This document shows, piece by piece, positions 47,144 through 58,013 of a stretch of DNA of 64,000 nucleotides (positions are counted from its first letter, which is position 1; each line of letters begins with the position of its first letter). The notes beneath the pieces are model-generated. The model did not search any database. It saw only the letters and a list, made by a program, of their open reading frames with translations, and was not told the DNA's origin. Origin of the DNA: Aspergillus flavus (Eukaryota > Ascomycota > Eurotiomycetes > Eurotiales > Aspergillaceae); contig NC_092404.1 of NCBI RefSeq assembly GCF_009017415.1, positions 186,001-250,000 of the forward strand, read 5' to 3'. The position numbers were made by a program, and so were the translations under genes.

Positions 47144-48140
47144 GTCCACATCGACTGGTCTGAATTGAGGGAAAGGGGAAGCGTTTATCCCGGGCTTGCC
47201 ATCTGGAATAAATCTGTACATATGGCCTGAACATCTGTTAATTATCAAGTCTAATCAATTATATATCTTGAACTTTTTCCCTGTAGCTGTGAACCTCCTT
47301 TATCTGAAGACCAGATTAGATGGACATGTTGAAGTTCGCTTTGGAGCTGAGTAGCATTGTTGAATGCCAAAATGGTACCCATGATGAGCGGCTCAGATGA
47401 CTACATGATTTTCATCTTCATGAACATATCGATCTAACTTTAGGTTCACTACTAATAACTGTGAGCATGATGTAACGAGTAAGGTGAAGAGCATCGAATT
47501 GCGGAACGAGGTTATGAGATTGGCAGGCTTGTTTCATTTCCATGAGTTGTTTCGAGGAAGATTGAAAATGTGCAGCTTCACAGCATATACTCATCCGCCT
47601 CTAATTATGTGTCCAGAGATTACGTCAGTAACCAAGTCTTACTCTTAGTATCAGAAATGTCAGGGTTTCGCCCGACTTGGCGTCAAGTACAACAGTGCTA
47701 CCTGGGAATGATCATGCACTTTTTATTCCAGTATTAAAAGTTGTTGGGTTTAGGCATAGGCCGGCCCTAGTAACGGGCCAGATCCGGCAGCCAGACACAA
47801 CAGGACCAGTGTGGACATGCTAATAGTATTAGCCTTCTTTGAATTTACCAGGGATTGGGTTGTAAAAATTATAATTGCTTCCAGGGATCTACTTTATTCG
47901 CTTAGTGGAAAATTAGACAAATCTGTGGAATGACCCGAATCAATTCCGTCTCAGAGAAATCAAGATTAAATATAAGGTTTTCTGGACGACCTGTCGAAAC
48001 TTTCCCGATCTCGGTTGGGAGAGTGATACACCTGTAAGATCACTAAATATATAATAGCCACTGGTGGAAAGACTAAGTAAGAATGCTTCAACACCTTCAA
48101 TAACATATAACCCTCGTCTCCCTAGCTCATTTCTATCCCT
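47144..48140. other. Intergenic region
   Basis: About 1 kb of A+T-rich sequence; no gene or repeat was recognised. Confidence 0.4.
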
Positions 48141-48552
48141 ATGGTTACTGAAACTGGGTTCAACCATGCCAAAGAGGGATGGCTATCCGCTGCCAAAACG
48201 GCCCGCGGCGCGAAGGAGCATTGTCAAAGGAAATACGAGGAAGATAAGGAGTTGGGACTCATTGGTGACGAACCCTTCGAGAAATGGGCTGAGATGAACG
48301 TAAGGGCACGGGTCGTCTCTCGGCTTAACAGAGAGCTAATGACTAGCCTTTTAGGCACCGGGATTCATGAAGGCTTATCGGCAATTTAAGCTCCATGAGC
48401 GCAAATACCGGAAGATCGCTCAGGAATATGATCGGGAGCAAGCAAAAGCCTGGGAACAGGAGTATCAACGTCGATTGAACGACTTGCATTCTCGGCCCGG
48501 AGAGGAGAATGGGTCGGACTTTATCATTATTATCCTTGAGGAAGAGGAGTAA
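48141..48552 (+). CDS. Small charged helical protein, unrecognised
   Basis: Two exons, 48141-48299 and 48355-48552, joined by a 55-nt GT-AG intron (GTAAGG...TTTTAG), give 118 residues. The N-terminal half (HAKEGWLSAAKTARGAKEH, then ELGLIGDEPFEKWAEM) is amphipathic. The second half is strongly charged and helical (FKLHERKYRKIAQEYDREQ), followed by an acidic tail ending LEEEE. There is no signal peptide or membrane helix. I do not recognise the family. The in-frame junction and coding-like composition support a real gene. Confidence 0.5.
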
Positions 48553-49113
48553 TCTAATCGCATAGACCAGGCTAGAGGTATTTTTGAAAGATGTATCTGG
48601 TCTTCAAGCGTTGAACTTGTACGTATGGATTTAATTTATAAACATCAATTCTTCTTTCAATGCAACCCTTGATTCGGTGTCGGCCACATTCCTCAAGCCA
48701 ACAGTCCAATGCAGAGACGCTAACCGCTTCTAGGTTACGACACCTGGATTGACAGGCTGAAGTTTGAGCCCAGAAAGGAAGGCATCAACAATCGTACGTA
48801 CAGATTGAAGTCCGTTCGTGGAAGACAATCCTACTCTGCCCAATCGAACCAGTCACAAGTGCTACAATTGGACCAATGACAGTCGTGCATTACTATCTAA
48901 TTCATATTTATACACATTCATTCTATACATAATACACCTAGAAAATCAGCCGAGACGAAATGACATCATAGCCGATCTACTATAACTTTACCCGAACAGG
49001 CAAAGTCCACGAAACGTGCTCGAAGAGAGGGGTCAACACTCACTGCTGTCTTCGGACACAACTGCAACGTGTATACTATATAAAGACCTCTTTGAGCTCA
49101 ATTTGTCGTGGCA
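48553..49113. other. Intergenic region
   Basis: A 0.56-kb gap that should contain the SDR promoter; nothing else was recognised. Confidence 0.4.
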
Positions 49114-50059
49114 ATGGCGTTTGCTCGCAGGTTAGCAATCCTTCCCGGAGGCTTAGGTAGGGTTAATCAATCACTGACGAAGCCGAGAATGAGAACCATG
49201 TTAATCTCAACTGTGGTCTAGGTGGGCTTGGGTCAAGCATAGGCAAGAAACTTAGACAACAAGGAGCCCGACTGGCCATTCTGTACGCGCCCTTTGAGGC
49301 TGCGCGTCGAGACCAGCTGCTGGAGTCTACCTACGGTCGGGTTCCCGACTCAGATGAAATCCGAGCCTATGAATGTGACATCACGTCGCCGGAGTCTGTC
49401 CAGTCGGTATTTAAAGCGCTGGACAAGGAAATGGTCCAGCCGTCATCTTTCTCTATGGCTGATCGGACCTTCCCAAGTATTCTGATCAATACAGCTGGTT
49501 ATGTCAATCTGAGTGATATGGAGTCGACGCCACCCGAGGATACCATGAAACATCTCACCACGAATGTTTTCGGACCAATGCTGTGCTCTCAGGCGTTTGC
49601 TCGACTCTACTTCACTGCCTCCAAGGCGGCGAAATCTTCAGGCAGTCCTCCACCCGGGAGAATCGTCAATATCGCGTCGCAGGCAGCGCATGTAGCACTG
49701 CCTCGGCATGGCGCATACTGCGCGTCCAAAGCTGCACTGTTAGGATTGACACGCAGTATGGCCTCCGAATGGGGAGGTCGTGGCATCACAACGAACTCTG
49801 TCTCCCCAACGGTAGCATGGACCGAGCTTGGAAAGAAAGCGTGGGGACAAGAGGATGTCCGAGAAGCCTTCCTGAAGACGATCCCGACCGGCAAATTCGC
49901 GTTACCGGATGAGGTGGCGGATGCTGTTCTCTTTCTCTGCAAGGCAAGTGTTTTAGAATTGTTTGGCTCCTTTCTTCACACTAATTAGTCACACAGGATT
50001 CCAGTGGTATGATTAACGGCGCCGACATCAGGGTGGATGGTGGTTTTACCATTCAATAA
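49114..50059 (+). CDS. Short-chain dehydrogenase/reductase
   Basis: Three exons, 49114-49156, 49222-49943 and 49997-50059, give 275 residues. The cofactor loop PGGLGGLGSSIG is built across intron 1. The NNAG motif is INTAGY. The catalytic Ser-Tyr-Lys set is in IVNIASQAAHVALPRHGAYCASKAA, and the C-terminal GMINGADIRVDGG is classical SDR. The second intron begins GCAAGT instead of GT, a known minor donor type; the frame and conserved C-terminus require it. The substrate is unknown; the closest feel is to the 3-oxoacyl-ACP reductase or polyol dehydrogenase-like group. Confidence 0.88.
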
Positions 50060-50458
50060 TTATTGACTGCTTGTTTGGTTCTATGAGTATCTGCTTATTG
50101 GCAGCCAGATTCTGGTCCTACAAAAGCTCGGGCTAACGGACTAACTCTATTCATAGCGATATCTTGTTGGAGTGTTTCTTAACCAAGATATGCTATCCCG
50201 CGCGGTCTAGACCAGCTAGTCTTACTTATAGTCCTAGTTAATCTAGCTCTGGATAAACTTAGCCTTGCTTGTCTGGGCGGCCTTCCAAGCTCGCTCATCT
50301 GTTTAGCACCCTGTACCGGCAATATGAAACTGCAGATGACTGACAGGCTCAGCAATAGTAGCGATATTCGGGTTCTGATAGTAATCCCGGTCCTATTACC
50401 ACCGAGTGAAGAATGCTAGAATGTTCAGCTGGATATTCGAGCAATGAACCCATAGACA
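50060..50458. other. Short convergent intergenic region
   Basis: A 0.4-kb gap between the SDR stop and the putative small minus-strand gene; nothing recognised. Confidence 0.4.
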
Positions 50459-50713
50459 TCATTTATATCTAATCTCCCGACCCCAGTGGGTGCCATCTGT
50501 CTTAACTACCGGGAATACATCCTCCCACTTTCGCCCATTATCCAGAACAACCTCATCCTCTCCATCCACTCGCACCCCAATCTGCTGGAGATACGCTCTA
50601 CCAAGATTTACCGATCATCAGACGACCAATGCGAAGTACATTAGCGCTGCCAATACAACAGGAACTAGTACAAGATGGTAAAACTCTCCTAGCGGTGGTC
50701 GTTGCCGTTTCAT
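50459..50713 (-). CDS. Putative 69-residue single-pass membrane protein
   Basis: On the minus strand, 50713-50627 and 50581-50459 can be joined by a 45-nt GT-AG intron that removes a TGA TGA pair. The result has a basic start (MKRQRPPLGEF), one membrane helix (LVLVPVVLAALMYFALV) and a soluble tail with LDNGRKWEDVFPVVKTDG and HWGREIRYK, which reads like real protein. The N-terminus could be longer. The intron is at the short end of the local range. No family recognised. Confidence 0.35.
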
Positions 50714-51152
50714 CACCGCAAGTCGAACGTCCTCCTTTGGGAACACAGCTTGAGCATGAGTCGGATGAGGCCCTAGGGACAATTTACGGTTCGGATACCG
50801 TAATGGCCAAATGCTGCACCTGAGGGGAGTGAGGCTTGAGGTCAGAATAAGATAGCAGAGGAGTAACATTGGTGGCCAGGCTACTCTCGTAAAAAGTTTA
50901 TCGTTTTCACTATTTTCGCTATAGCAAGACCAGATTGAGTACGCTATCGTGACGAATGTTCACATAAAATATATCATACTTATCGAAACTGTGGGAGCAA
51001 AAAAGTCTTGGTAGAACCGCTTCGCTTGTGATTGAGAGGCAGTCGGCAGATTCCACGGATTCTGAGTGCTCCCTGTGACACAGACCTGGCAGGCCATTTA
51101 CTGGAAGACTGGAAAGAGAAAAGGTAAAAATGTAAGAGGGCATACATGTGTC
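50714..51152. other. Intergenic region
   Basis: A 0.44-kb A+T-rich gap between the putative small membrane protein and the degenerate glycosyltransferase. Nothing recognised. Confidence 0.4.
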
Positions 51153-52597
51153 CTAGGATAGTGTTAGAATGAAAAAAAAAAAAAAAATGAATGCTGGATC
51201 CGTCCTACACCCACGAGTTGCAAGAAACCACTCTCTCAAGTGATGAAAGGTTGATACACGAAATCCTGTGTGCGCAGCTCTAAGCCACTCATACAGCCAG
51301 AAACTAGAGATATATAAAACCGCAAGGACCATCTGCAGCCTTAGCAAGGTGGTGGGAAGAAGCTGCTATCCTGAAGCTAAGGCAAGTGGAATAAAGATAT
51401 TTGTAATGAATCTAACCACAATCTTCCAGGTAAGGCTTAGCCCGATTCATCCGAGAGCCGGTCGATATCGTGGTGGTATAGTGTTGCTTGTAGATGGACT
51501 CCAAGTTAGTATCTGCTCAGATACTCCAACTTTGTTACGACTAGTTTGCAATACGTGTCCTTCAAATGACCCTGGGACTAACCCTAACTGGGCCATTTCT
51601 GTGAGGACGAGGATCTGATATCCCGACTGAGTGAGAATGGACGATAATGTGACGGCCTCTACTGATCCGAATGTTGGAAAGCCACCAGTCTTAAGGAGTG
51701 TATTATAACGAATGACACACCCTGACCCAGAAGCGAAGCTTTTGCCTAACCTGTTTAACTGGGGGATCTTGATTGCTGAGTAGTAGTCCAATGCCTGGTC
51801 AAGAGGATCCCCATCGGGGAGGTTATAGTAGTACTGTGCTGACTCAACAATCGCCAGTTTGGATCGCGTTAGCATATGCGGGAGAGTTGCCCGCAGGAAG
51901 TCTGGTGTCGGCATGTAGTCTGCATCCATAACAGCAATGAACTCTGGGGGGAAGGGTCTCTTGATTTCAAACAACCCGTAATTGAGATTACCAGCTTTGG
52001 CAAAGACCTTCACATTTGGTTTCACTCCACGGCTGTGATAGGACAGATTGGGCCAGATTTTGCATAGGTCGGCAATTGCCTTATGTAGGGCAGCTGAGTT
52101 ACCGTCGTCAAGCACAGTAACACAGAATCTTGCAGTAGGGTAATCAATAGCGCAGGCAGCACGCGCAGTGTCTAAGATGATGTCTAATGACTCTCCACAG
52201 CATGGTACAAAAGTTTCTACCAGTGGCAGGTCATTCTGTCCGACCAAACGGAGCCGTGGAAGATGGGGAGCAAGTTCCCCTTTAGCACTAGTAAATGTGA
52301 AGAATTGTTCCCCACAACATTCATCTGGACTAAAGTCAGCAACAGTTGTATGTGGGGCCATTAACCCTGATGAAGAAATGGACACATAAATGCGCACTCG
52401 ACAAAGAAAAAGCATCACATGAGGGATGTTATGTTTACTGAAAAAATAAGACATAGCAAACGAATAATTCCATAGATTGCTGATAACCAGAGAGCCACTT
52501 GAGCAGCTGAGGGAGTGATTTGTTGGGCAATGTATGTGAATCTTGATATTTTTTCAACTGGGAATTCCTGGATTTTGTAACGAAGTTTCTTGATCAT
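51153..52597 (-). pseudogene. Degenerate family 2 glycosyltransferase (cellulose-synthase-like)
   Basis: From an ATG at 52597 a membrane-type N-terminus (ITPSAAQVALWLSAIYGII) leads, through an unclear intron near 52.4 kb, into a GT2 domain that stays open to 51447. The DDG (CVTVLDDGN), KAGNLN and DxD (AVMDADYMP) motifs are present. The following TED motif reads VEAVTLSS, so the catalytic Asp is lost, and the QxxRW site reads QTSRNK. The frame then meets a TGA, continues recognisably (LSLTWKIVVRFITNIFIP), meets a TAG, and goes on with two membrane helices (LAVLYISSFWLYEWL) before running into a T tract (A16 on the plus strand, 51172-51187). Two in-frame stops plus loss of both catalytic motifs argue for a pseudogene. 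Confidence 0.65.
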
Positions 52598-52843
52598 CTT
52601 GTTATGGCTTAACAACTAGTGATGGTGGAAATGATAATTATCGGATTTATATATATAATGAAGGTCAAGGAACAGAACAGAAGAGGAAATCATTTCGATA
52701 GAGAACGAATTAATGGGTCACATGACTTCCATCCTTTTGCACCCCCACGCGGGGTTCTTCGCTATAGACGAAGGATGCCGATGCACAGTTAAACCCCTGG
52801 AGACGTTGAAGGTATTACTATCCAGGACGGTGGTCAACTCAAG

Positions 52844-54684
52844 ATGGACTCCTTAAGCAAACACGCACAGGATAATGAAGCGAGATTAGGTCCGGAATCA
52901 AACAATCTCACTTTGAGTAGCGGGTCCACTGCACACGATATTCTTGAGGCATTGGACTTGGATCCGGCTTTGAATAGGAAGATGCATCTGGTGAACGATG
53001 TACGCTGTTTTCATTATCTGACCTTCGCACGATTCTTTCGGTCTATACGTACCCTGTCTTCAAACATGAAAGATTAACCAGAGAAAATCACACGCTCTGG
53101 ACCAGATCGGGTGGACGCCATATCACAGGAGGCTTTTCTTCCTTTGCGGCATGGGGTATGTACATTCGTTTGCAATCATTGTGTCTCTAGCGAACCGGCT
53201 AATGATTTTCACCAGATACGGTGTGGACGCCCTCCAGGTTTCTCTTCAGGGTATCATCGCTACCCAAGCAGCGTATGAATTTCAGCCCTCCTATGCTAAG
53301 GGTCTCACAATAGCGCTGTATGTAGGCATGCTAGTAGGGGCATTGTTCTGGGGTCTGAGTGCCGACATCATTGGTCGGAGACTCGCATTCAACATATCGC
53401 TGTTTATTTGCTCTGCCTTCACCATTGTCGCTGGTGCGTCTCCTAGCTGGGCATCACTGGCATTCCTCATCGCTTTCTCTGCGTTCGGCGCCGGGGGGAA
53501 TCTGATCCTGGACACCACTGTTTTCCTCGAGTACTTGCCGTCCAACAAGCAGTGGTTGGTAACGGGGCTTGCGGCTTGGTGGGGGGTTGGATGTACAATT
53601 GCCGGATTAGTAGCATGGGGGTTTATGCGTGAGTTCATTCAATAGCTAAAATGAGAATGTCTCTCACAGTGATTATAATTAGCCAATTATAGTTGCTCCA
53701 ATCCCAGCGAAGCCCCATTTATGCCTTGCACCAAAGCTAATAACAGCGGCTGGCGATACCTTATGTATACAATGGGAGCCATGATCTTCGTGATGAGCAT
53801 TGCCAGAGTGGCAGTGGTCAAGTTCAAAGAGACTCCCAAGTTCCTACTAGGACAGGGGAAAGACACAGAGGTGGTGGAGCGTTTCAATCAACTGGCTGAA
53901 AAGTACCATCGATCCTGTCCGATCACTCTCCAACAGCTTCAGGACTGCGGGCCCATCGCAACTGCACACTCTCAGTCCTCGCAGTTTTCCGTTGGCGAAT
54001 TCTCGATCCATTTGCGTAGTCTGTTCTCAACGAGGAAACTCGTCCTCTTGATGGCCCTCCTCTGGCTTTCCTGGTTAATGCTCGGTCTCGCATATCCATT
54101 GTTCAATGTATTTCTACCGTCATACCTGGCCAGCCGGGGGGTCAAGTTCGGTGTGCTGAGCACTTACGAAACGTGGAGAAACTACGCTCTTGCTCAAGTG
54201 TGGAGCATTTTTGGGCCTAGTGCCAGTGCATATTTGGCGAACCGACGCTTCTTAGGGCGACGATATACCATGACCATTGGAGGTCTGCTTACTAGTACGT
54301 TACTTTTGAACGATGTAATTTTCTTTTTACTGGCCCCTGGCTAACTGCTACTCCTTACCAGTGGCATTCTTGTTTGCGTATTCTCAGGTCACATCCCAGC
54401 AGCAGAATGTTGCTTATACGTGTGTCATTTCTTTCACCCTGCAGATCTACGCCGCTTGTCTGTACGGATATACTGTCGAGGTCCTACCGTCGGCCTATAG
54501 AGCCACCGGGAATGGGGTCTCGGTGGCTCTCCACCGTTTCATGGGTGTTGTATCAGCTATCATTGCGACCTCGGCAGATACTGAGACTACAGCGCCGGTC
54601 TTTATTTGTGCTGCGCTGTATGGGGGTTTGGCTCTGTGTGCTGTTTTGCTCCCGTTTGAGCCATGCGCGAAGCGTGCCTCATAG
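52844..54684 (+). CDS. MFS transporter (sugar-porter/SV2-like)
   Basis: Five exons, 52844-52999, 53082-53155, 53216-53628, 53683-54294 and 54362-54684 (introns 82, 60, 54 and 67 nt), give 525 residues. A hydrophilic N-terminus of about 55 residues is followed by ALDQIGWTPYHRRLFFLCGMGYGVDAL, the start motif of fungal SV2-like transporters. Loop 2-3 carries GLSADIIGRRLAFN, and the second half has LPSAYRATGNGVSVALHRFMG before helix 11. Twelve helices can be counted. Substrates of this group include organic anions, sugars and unknown metabolites. It starts 247 bp from the divergent degenerate glycosyltransferase. Confidence 0.88.
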
Positions 54685-55379
54685 TGAAATTCGGTAGTGG
54701 TATTAAAACAAGAGAAAATCCAATTTTTGCCACGCGGTCCCTCAGAAGTGTGAACTCCCTACTCTAGTTTTAATATATGTACAGTGGGGAGACACCCGGA
54801 TATTTATATCTCTGCTAGATCTACATGAGCTGACTTAACGGCCCTTCCAAAACTCGCCACTGGCTACTGCAAATTCATACCAAGCTCGTCCCAAACTGAT
54901 ACAGGAGGTTCCTCTGGAAATAGGTGAACAGTCCCTACCATTTGAGTGTCAACCACCACGCTCAGAAGCCTGGCACCCGCTTACAGCTCTTCTTCAGTCT
55001 AAAAATAATGATTAGTATTCTTTAAGTAGATGATAGTAATATGTAATACGTAGTAGAATGAAGATTATCGTATATTAAGTATTGAAATCATTCTATTACG
55101 AATTCAAAAAAGTAATTCTAAGTTTACTTTCTTATGTAACTGAACCAAGATTCTAAACGCAGCCAAGCTGCACTACAATAACGGAAGCATAAAGTATACA
55201 AAAAACGAATGCATTCGATTAGCTAGCTACACAATAAATCCAGCTGGACACAAAAAGAAAGAAAAGATAATAGATATTGTGATTCTGTCAGCCCACCACC
55301 ATTCCGATCCTAGAACTTAATTATTCCCTATCGTGCTTGTCGTACTCGATCAGGCAAGACATATCCCGTGGCCTACCGC
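54685..55379. other. Convergent intergenic region
   Basis: A strongly A+T-rich 0.7-kb gap between two convergent genes. No gene seen. Confidence 0.5.
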
Positions 55380-56030
55380 TTACTGCTGAACAGGCTTGGG
55401 AGGGAGAGGCTTGTCGGTAGGAGGGGGAGGGGGAACGTCACCACGCTTTCCGTTGTCGTTCTCCTTCTCCTTAGGAGGCAGAGGCTTATCTGTAGGGGGA
55501 GGAGGCGGCACATCACCGCGCTTGTCGTTGTCGTGGTCCTTCGGGGGAGCTGGGAGATCGGTAGGCTTAGGAGGAGGGGGCACCTCGTCACGCTTGCCCT
55601 TGTCATCTTCCTTAGGAGGAAGAGGCTTATCGGTGGGAGGAGGGGGAGGGATATCGCCACGCTTGTCGTTATCGTTCTCCTTCTCCTTAGGAGGGAGAGG
55701 CTTGTCGGTAGGAGGAGGCGGCGGCGGCACGTCACCGCGCTTGCCATTGTCGTTCTCCTTGGGATCCTTGGGAGGAGCTGGGAGATCGGTAGGCTTCCTA
55801 GGCGGGGGAACATCTCCACGCTTGTCGTTGTCGTTCTCCGGCTTTGGCGGGACGGGAGCGTTCGCAGTAGGAAGAGGCACTGGAACCTTCTGGAGGTCGG
55901 TAGGACCTATCGATTACTGTTAGCCATATTTCCCTTTAGTATAGAGGGCAGTCGACATACGATCAGCAGGAGGTGCGGCGGCAACGAGGCCGGCGACCAT
56001 CAAGGTAGAGAGAACGGCGGAGAACCTCAT
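55380..56030 (-). CDS. Secreted Pro-rich repeat protein with Lys-Arg sites (Kex2-processed type)
   Basis: Two exons, 56030-55961 and 55906-55380, with a 54-nt intron, give 198 residues. Residues 1-19 form a signal peptide and 20-53 a short pro-region. Residues 54-198 are six imperfect repeats of 20-27 residues. Each begins GDV, GDI or DEV, continues with a Pro run, PTD and PPK, and all but the last end in an acidic stretch closed by KR. Lys-Arg pairs lie at 52-53, 79-80, 105-106, 128-129, 152-153 and 177-178, one per repeat boundary, as expected for the Golgi protease Kex2. There are no Cys, Tyr or Trp residues in the repeats. Processing would release six similar peptides; a structural wall protein is the main alternative. 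Confidence 0.85.
55383..55817 (-). repeat. Six tandem coding repeats, 60-81 bp
   Basis: The repeats of the Pro-rich protein are visible at DNA level as recurring blocks encoding KRGDVPPPPPTDKPLPPKE with synonymous differences. Unit length varies (81, 78, 69, 72, 75 and a terminal 60 bp). The plus strand is purine-rich (GGAGG blocks) through the array. Confidence 0.85.
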
Positions 56031-58013
56031 TCTGATAGTTGATTCAAAGAAAACTGGAACGAATGGGTGATTGATAAGTGAGTGTAAAGCGAGTGAGACC
56101 GTTGATTGTGTATTTGGATTGGAGCTGATGATGGACTAACTTTGCCGGTCGCACCGTTCTCTTTATACCATCCAATCTACAGCTGAAGTGCACCATCTGA
56201 GACTGTTTCTATTCTGGCGCCATTGGAATCGGAAATGACGACCGGCTTGACGTGGCGTAGTTCTGGATGAGTCGTCAGCATCAGATGGTGTGTCGATAGG
56301 GTTGTGGGGACCGATGCCCCGGCACTGTACCAGACTTCGACTCTGGTCGACAGAGCGCGAAGACAATTGACGTCTTACGAATAGGTGGATCCCTTGGTTG
56401 ATATTGCGGCGCTTGCATCAATGATACTATTCTCTACGACTGGCTAACCAATTGGATAATCACCTCAGAGGGATGTAAAGCATGCAAAACGAACTCAACC
56501 CTAACATGAAGCCTAGCAAGATATGCCTCAAAACTGGGTAAACGAGGCTACAGAACTGGTGGCCCTCGGTCCGTGGCATAACTTCGCATGAGTGAGGTTC
56601 TGCTTCGGGATTCATCAACTCCGACACATAGTCCATTTCCAGCCCTAGTAAATGATCGGCAACGGAGTATCCCCATAGTTAACCGCCATCTCGGGCCATA
56701 ACAAACCACATTAGCCATAGGCTTCCAGAAACCAGGCACCTTAATTGGTGTTTGCCTGTTTTGAGTGCACACGCGGCGCCCGCCGATCCTCCAGTGCAGG
56801 GCTAAAGGCTCACTGGCGGACTGGGGCCCACCCGGCGTGAGCTTAGCCTCTGCCACTTGTCGATCTCGCGGGTGATGACGAGGAACCTACCGGAACCTGC
56901 GGGGAATATGGTATTTTTGGATCAGATAAAGCTCGCAAAGCGGATATGCTATTCTCCAGGCGGTTTGGTCTAAGGTACCGTTGGCGCTGGTCTGTTAATT
57001 GACTCGTCCACTGCGCTGACTGCTATTTCACCATGGTGCCCACTTCCTATGTTGTATCCACTATTCAGCTGAATGTGGCCCACTGCTGAATGGGCAACTG
57101 TCTTCCAAAATTGAGACAATAGGAGTGACACTAGTTGTGAACTAGCTGATTCGTTAGAATTTGGGATTGATGTCAACGTTAGCCCTATGAGGTACGAAGC
57201 CAATGCCCGAGAATTAAGGTTCAACTGGTTGACCATATGAAGCAGCCAGAAGGTGCGCGATGGGGAAGTCTGCACGTAGCCCTCATTGGATGTTTATCGC
57301 CAAAATATCCTGCACTGCCACATGCATCAGTTGATATCACATTCCGATCGAAATAGTCTCGGCTCGGTAATATGTGTTTCTCAGGCATGTTGCAGCTCGA
57401 CTACTGATTCCTGTAAGTGAGTATTATTTTGAATACTTTCTGAATTTTTACTATCAATCAGCTTTTCAATTTCTAGGAACCGCGTAGTGTACCAATTTAA
57501 GGGTAACTAGAAGAGCCTCTTTCGGCCAAGACATTGCTTCATAAGGCGTGCAGAATCTAAGTGTCTGGGCGTGTACAGCTCCTGATACCTCAGCTTGGGT
57601 CTAGAAGAATCGACACCTCATATGCGGCTCCTATCACGGGGAAACTATGTATGGCCGGATAGCAGCATACCTGGAGTATCCAGAGTAAGTCGAGTTAAAA
57701 GGCGCGTCTAGGAATTACTTGATTAGCCGAGCAATGATCGACATGCAACGCGTCCCAATAGACGTGATAGCATGCATGCCAAGGGGCAAATCACGCTAGC
57801 TCATGCATGGAGACTGAGTGAGAGCAATCGAAGCCTGGGGCACATGGAAGAACCTAAATTTGAAGAGAGCTATAAGATCCAGACTGGAGCAGGTTAGTAA
57901 TCGGAGTTCGAGATGTCATCACTGTCGATCAATACGGTGTGCATCTTTACTTATTCCAATTAGCGTTGAGTTAGAAGGCGTAAAGGAGCATAATCCGAGC
58001 TCGAGGCAAATGT
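56031..58013. other. 2-kb intergenic region
   Basis: The right part of the repeat-protein promoter and then unexplained sequence. Minus-strand frames at 56548-56856 and 56970-57275 look partly protein-like but lack a good start, splice partners or a recognised domain; I do not call them genes. Confidence 0.4.
56161..56167 (-). promoter_or_regulatory. TATA box of the repeat-protein gene
   Basis: TATAAAG on the minus strand, about 130 nt upstream of the ATG at 56030. Confidence 0.5.

Noticed and set aside
55368..56042. 224- and 175-codon plus-strand frames, Gly/Arg- or Gly-rich
   Set aside because: They are antisense to the Pro-rich repeats; low-complexity repeats keep several frames open. 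Only the minus frame has a signal peptide and a spliced start.
56970..57275. Minus-strand frame with QLNLNSRALASYLIGL
   Set aside because: It looks partly protein-like but begins after a stop without an in-frame ATG, has no clear splice acceptor and no recognised family.
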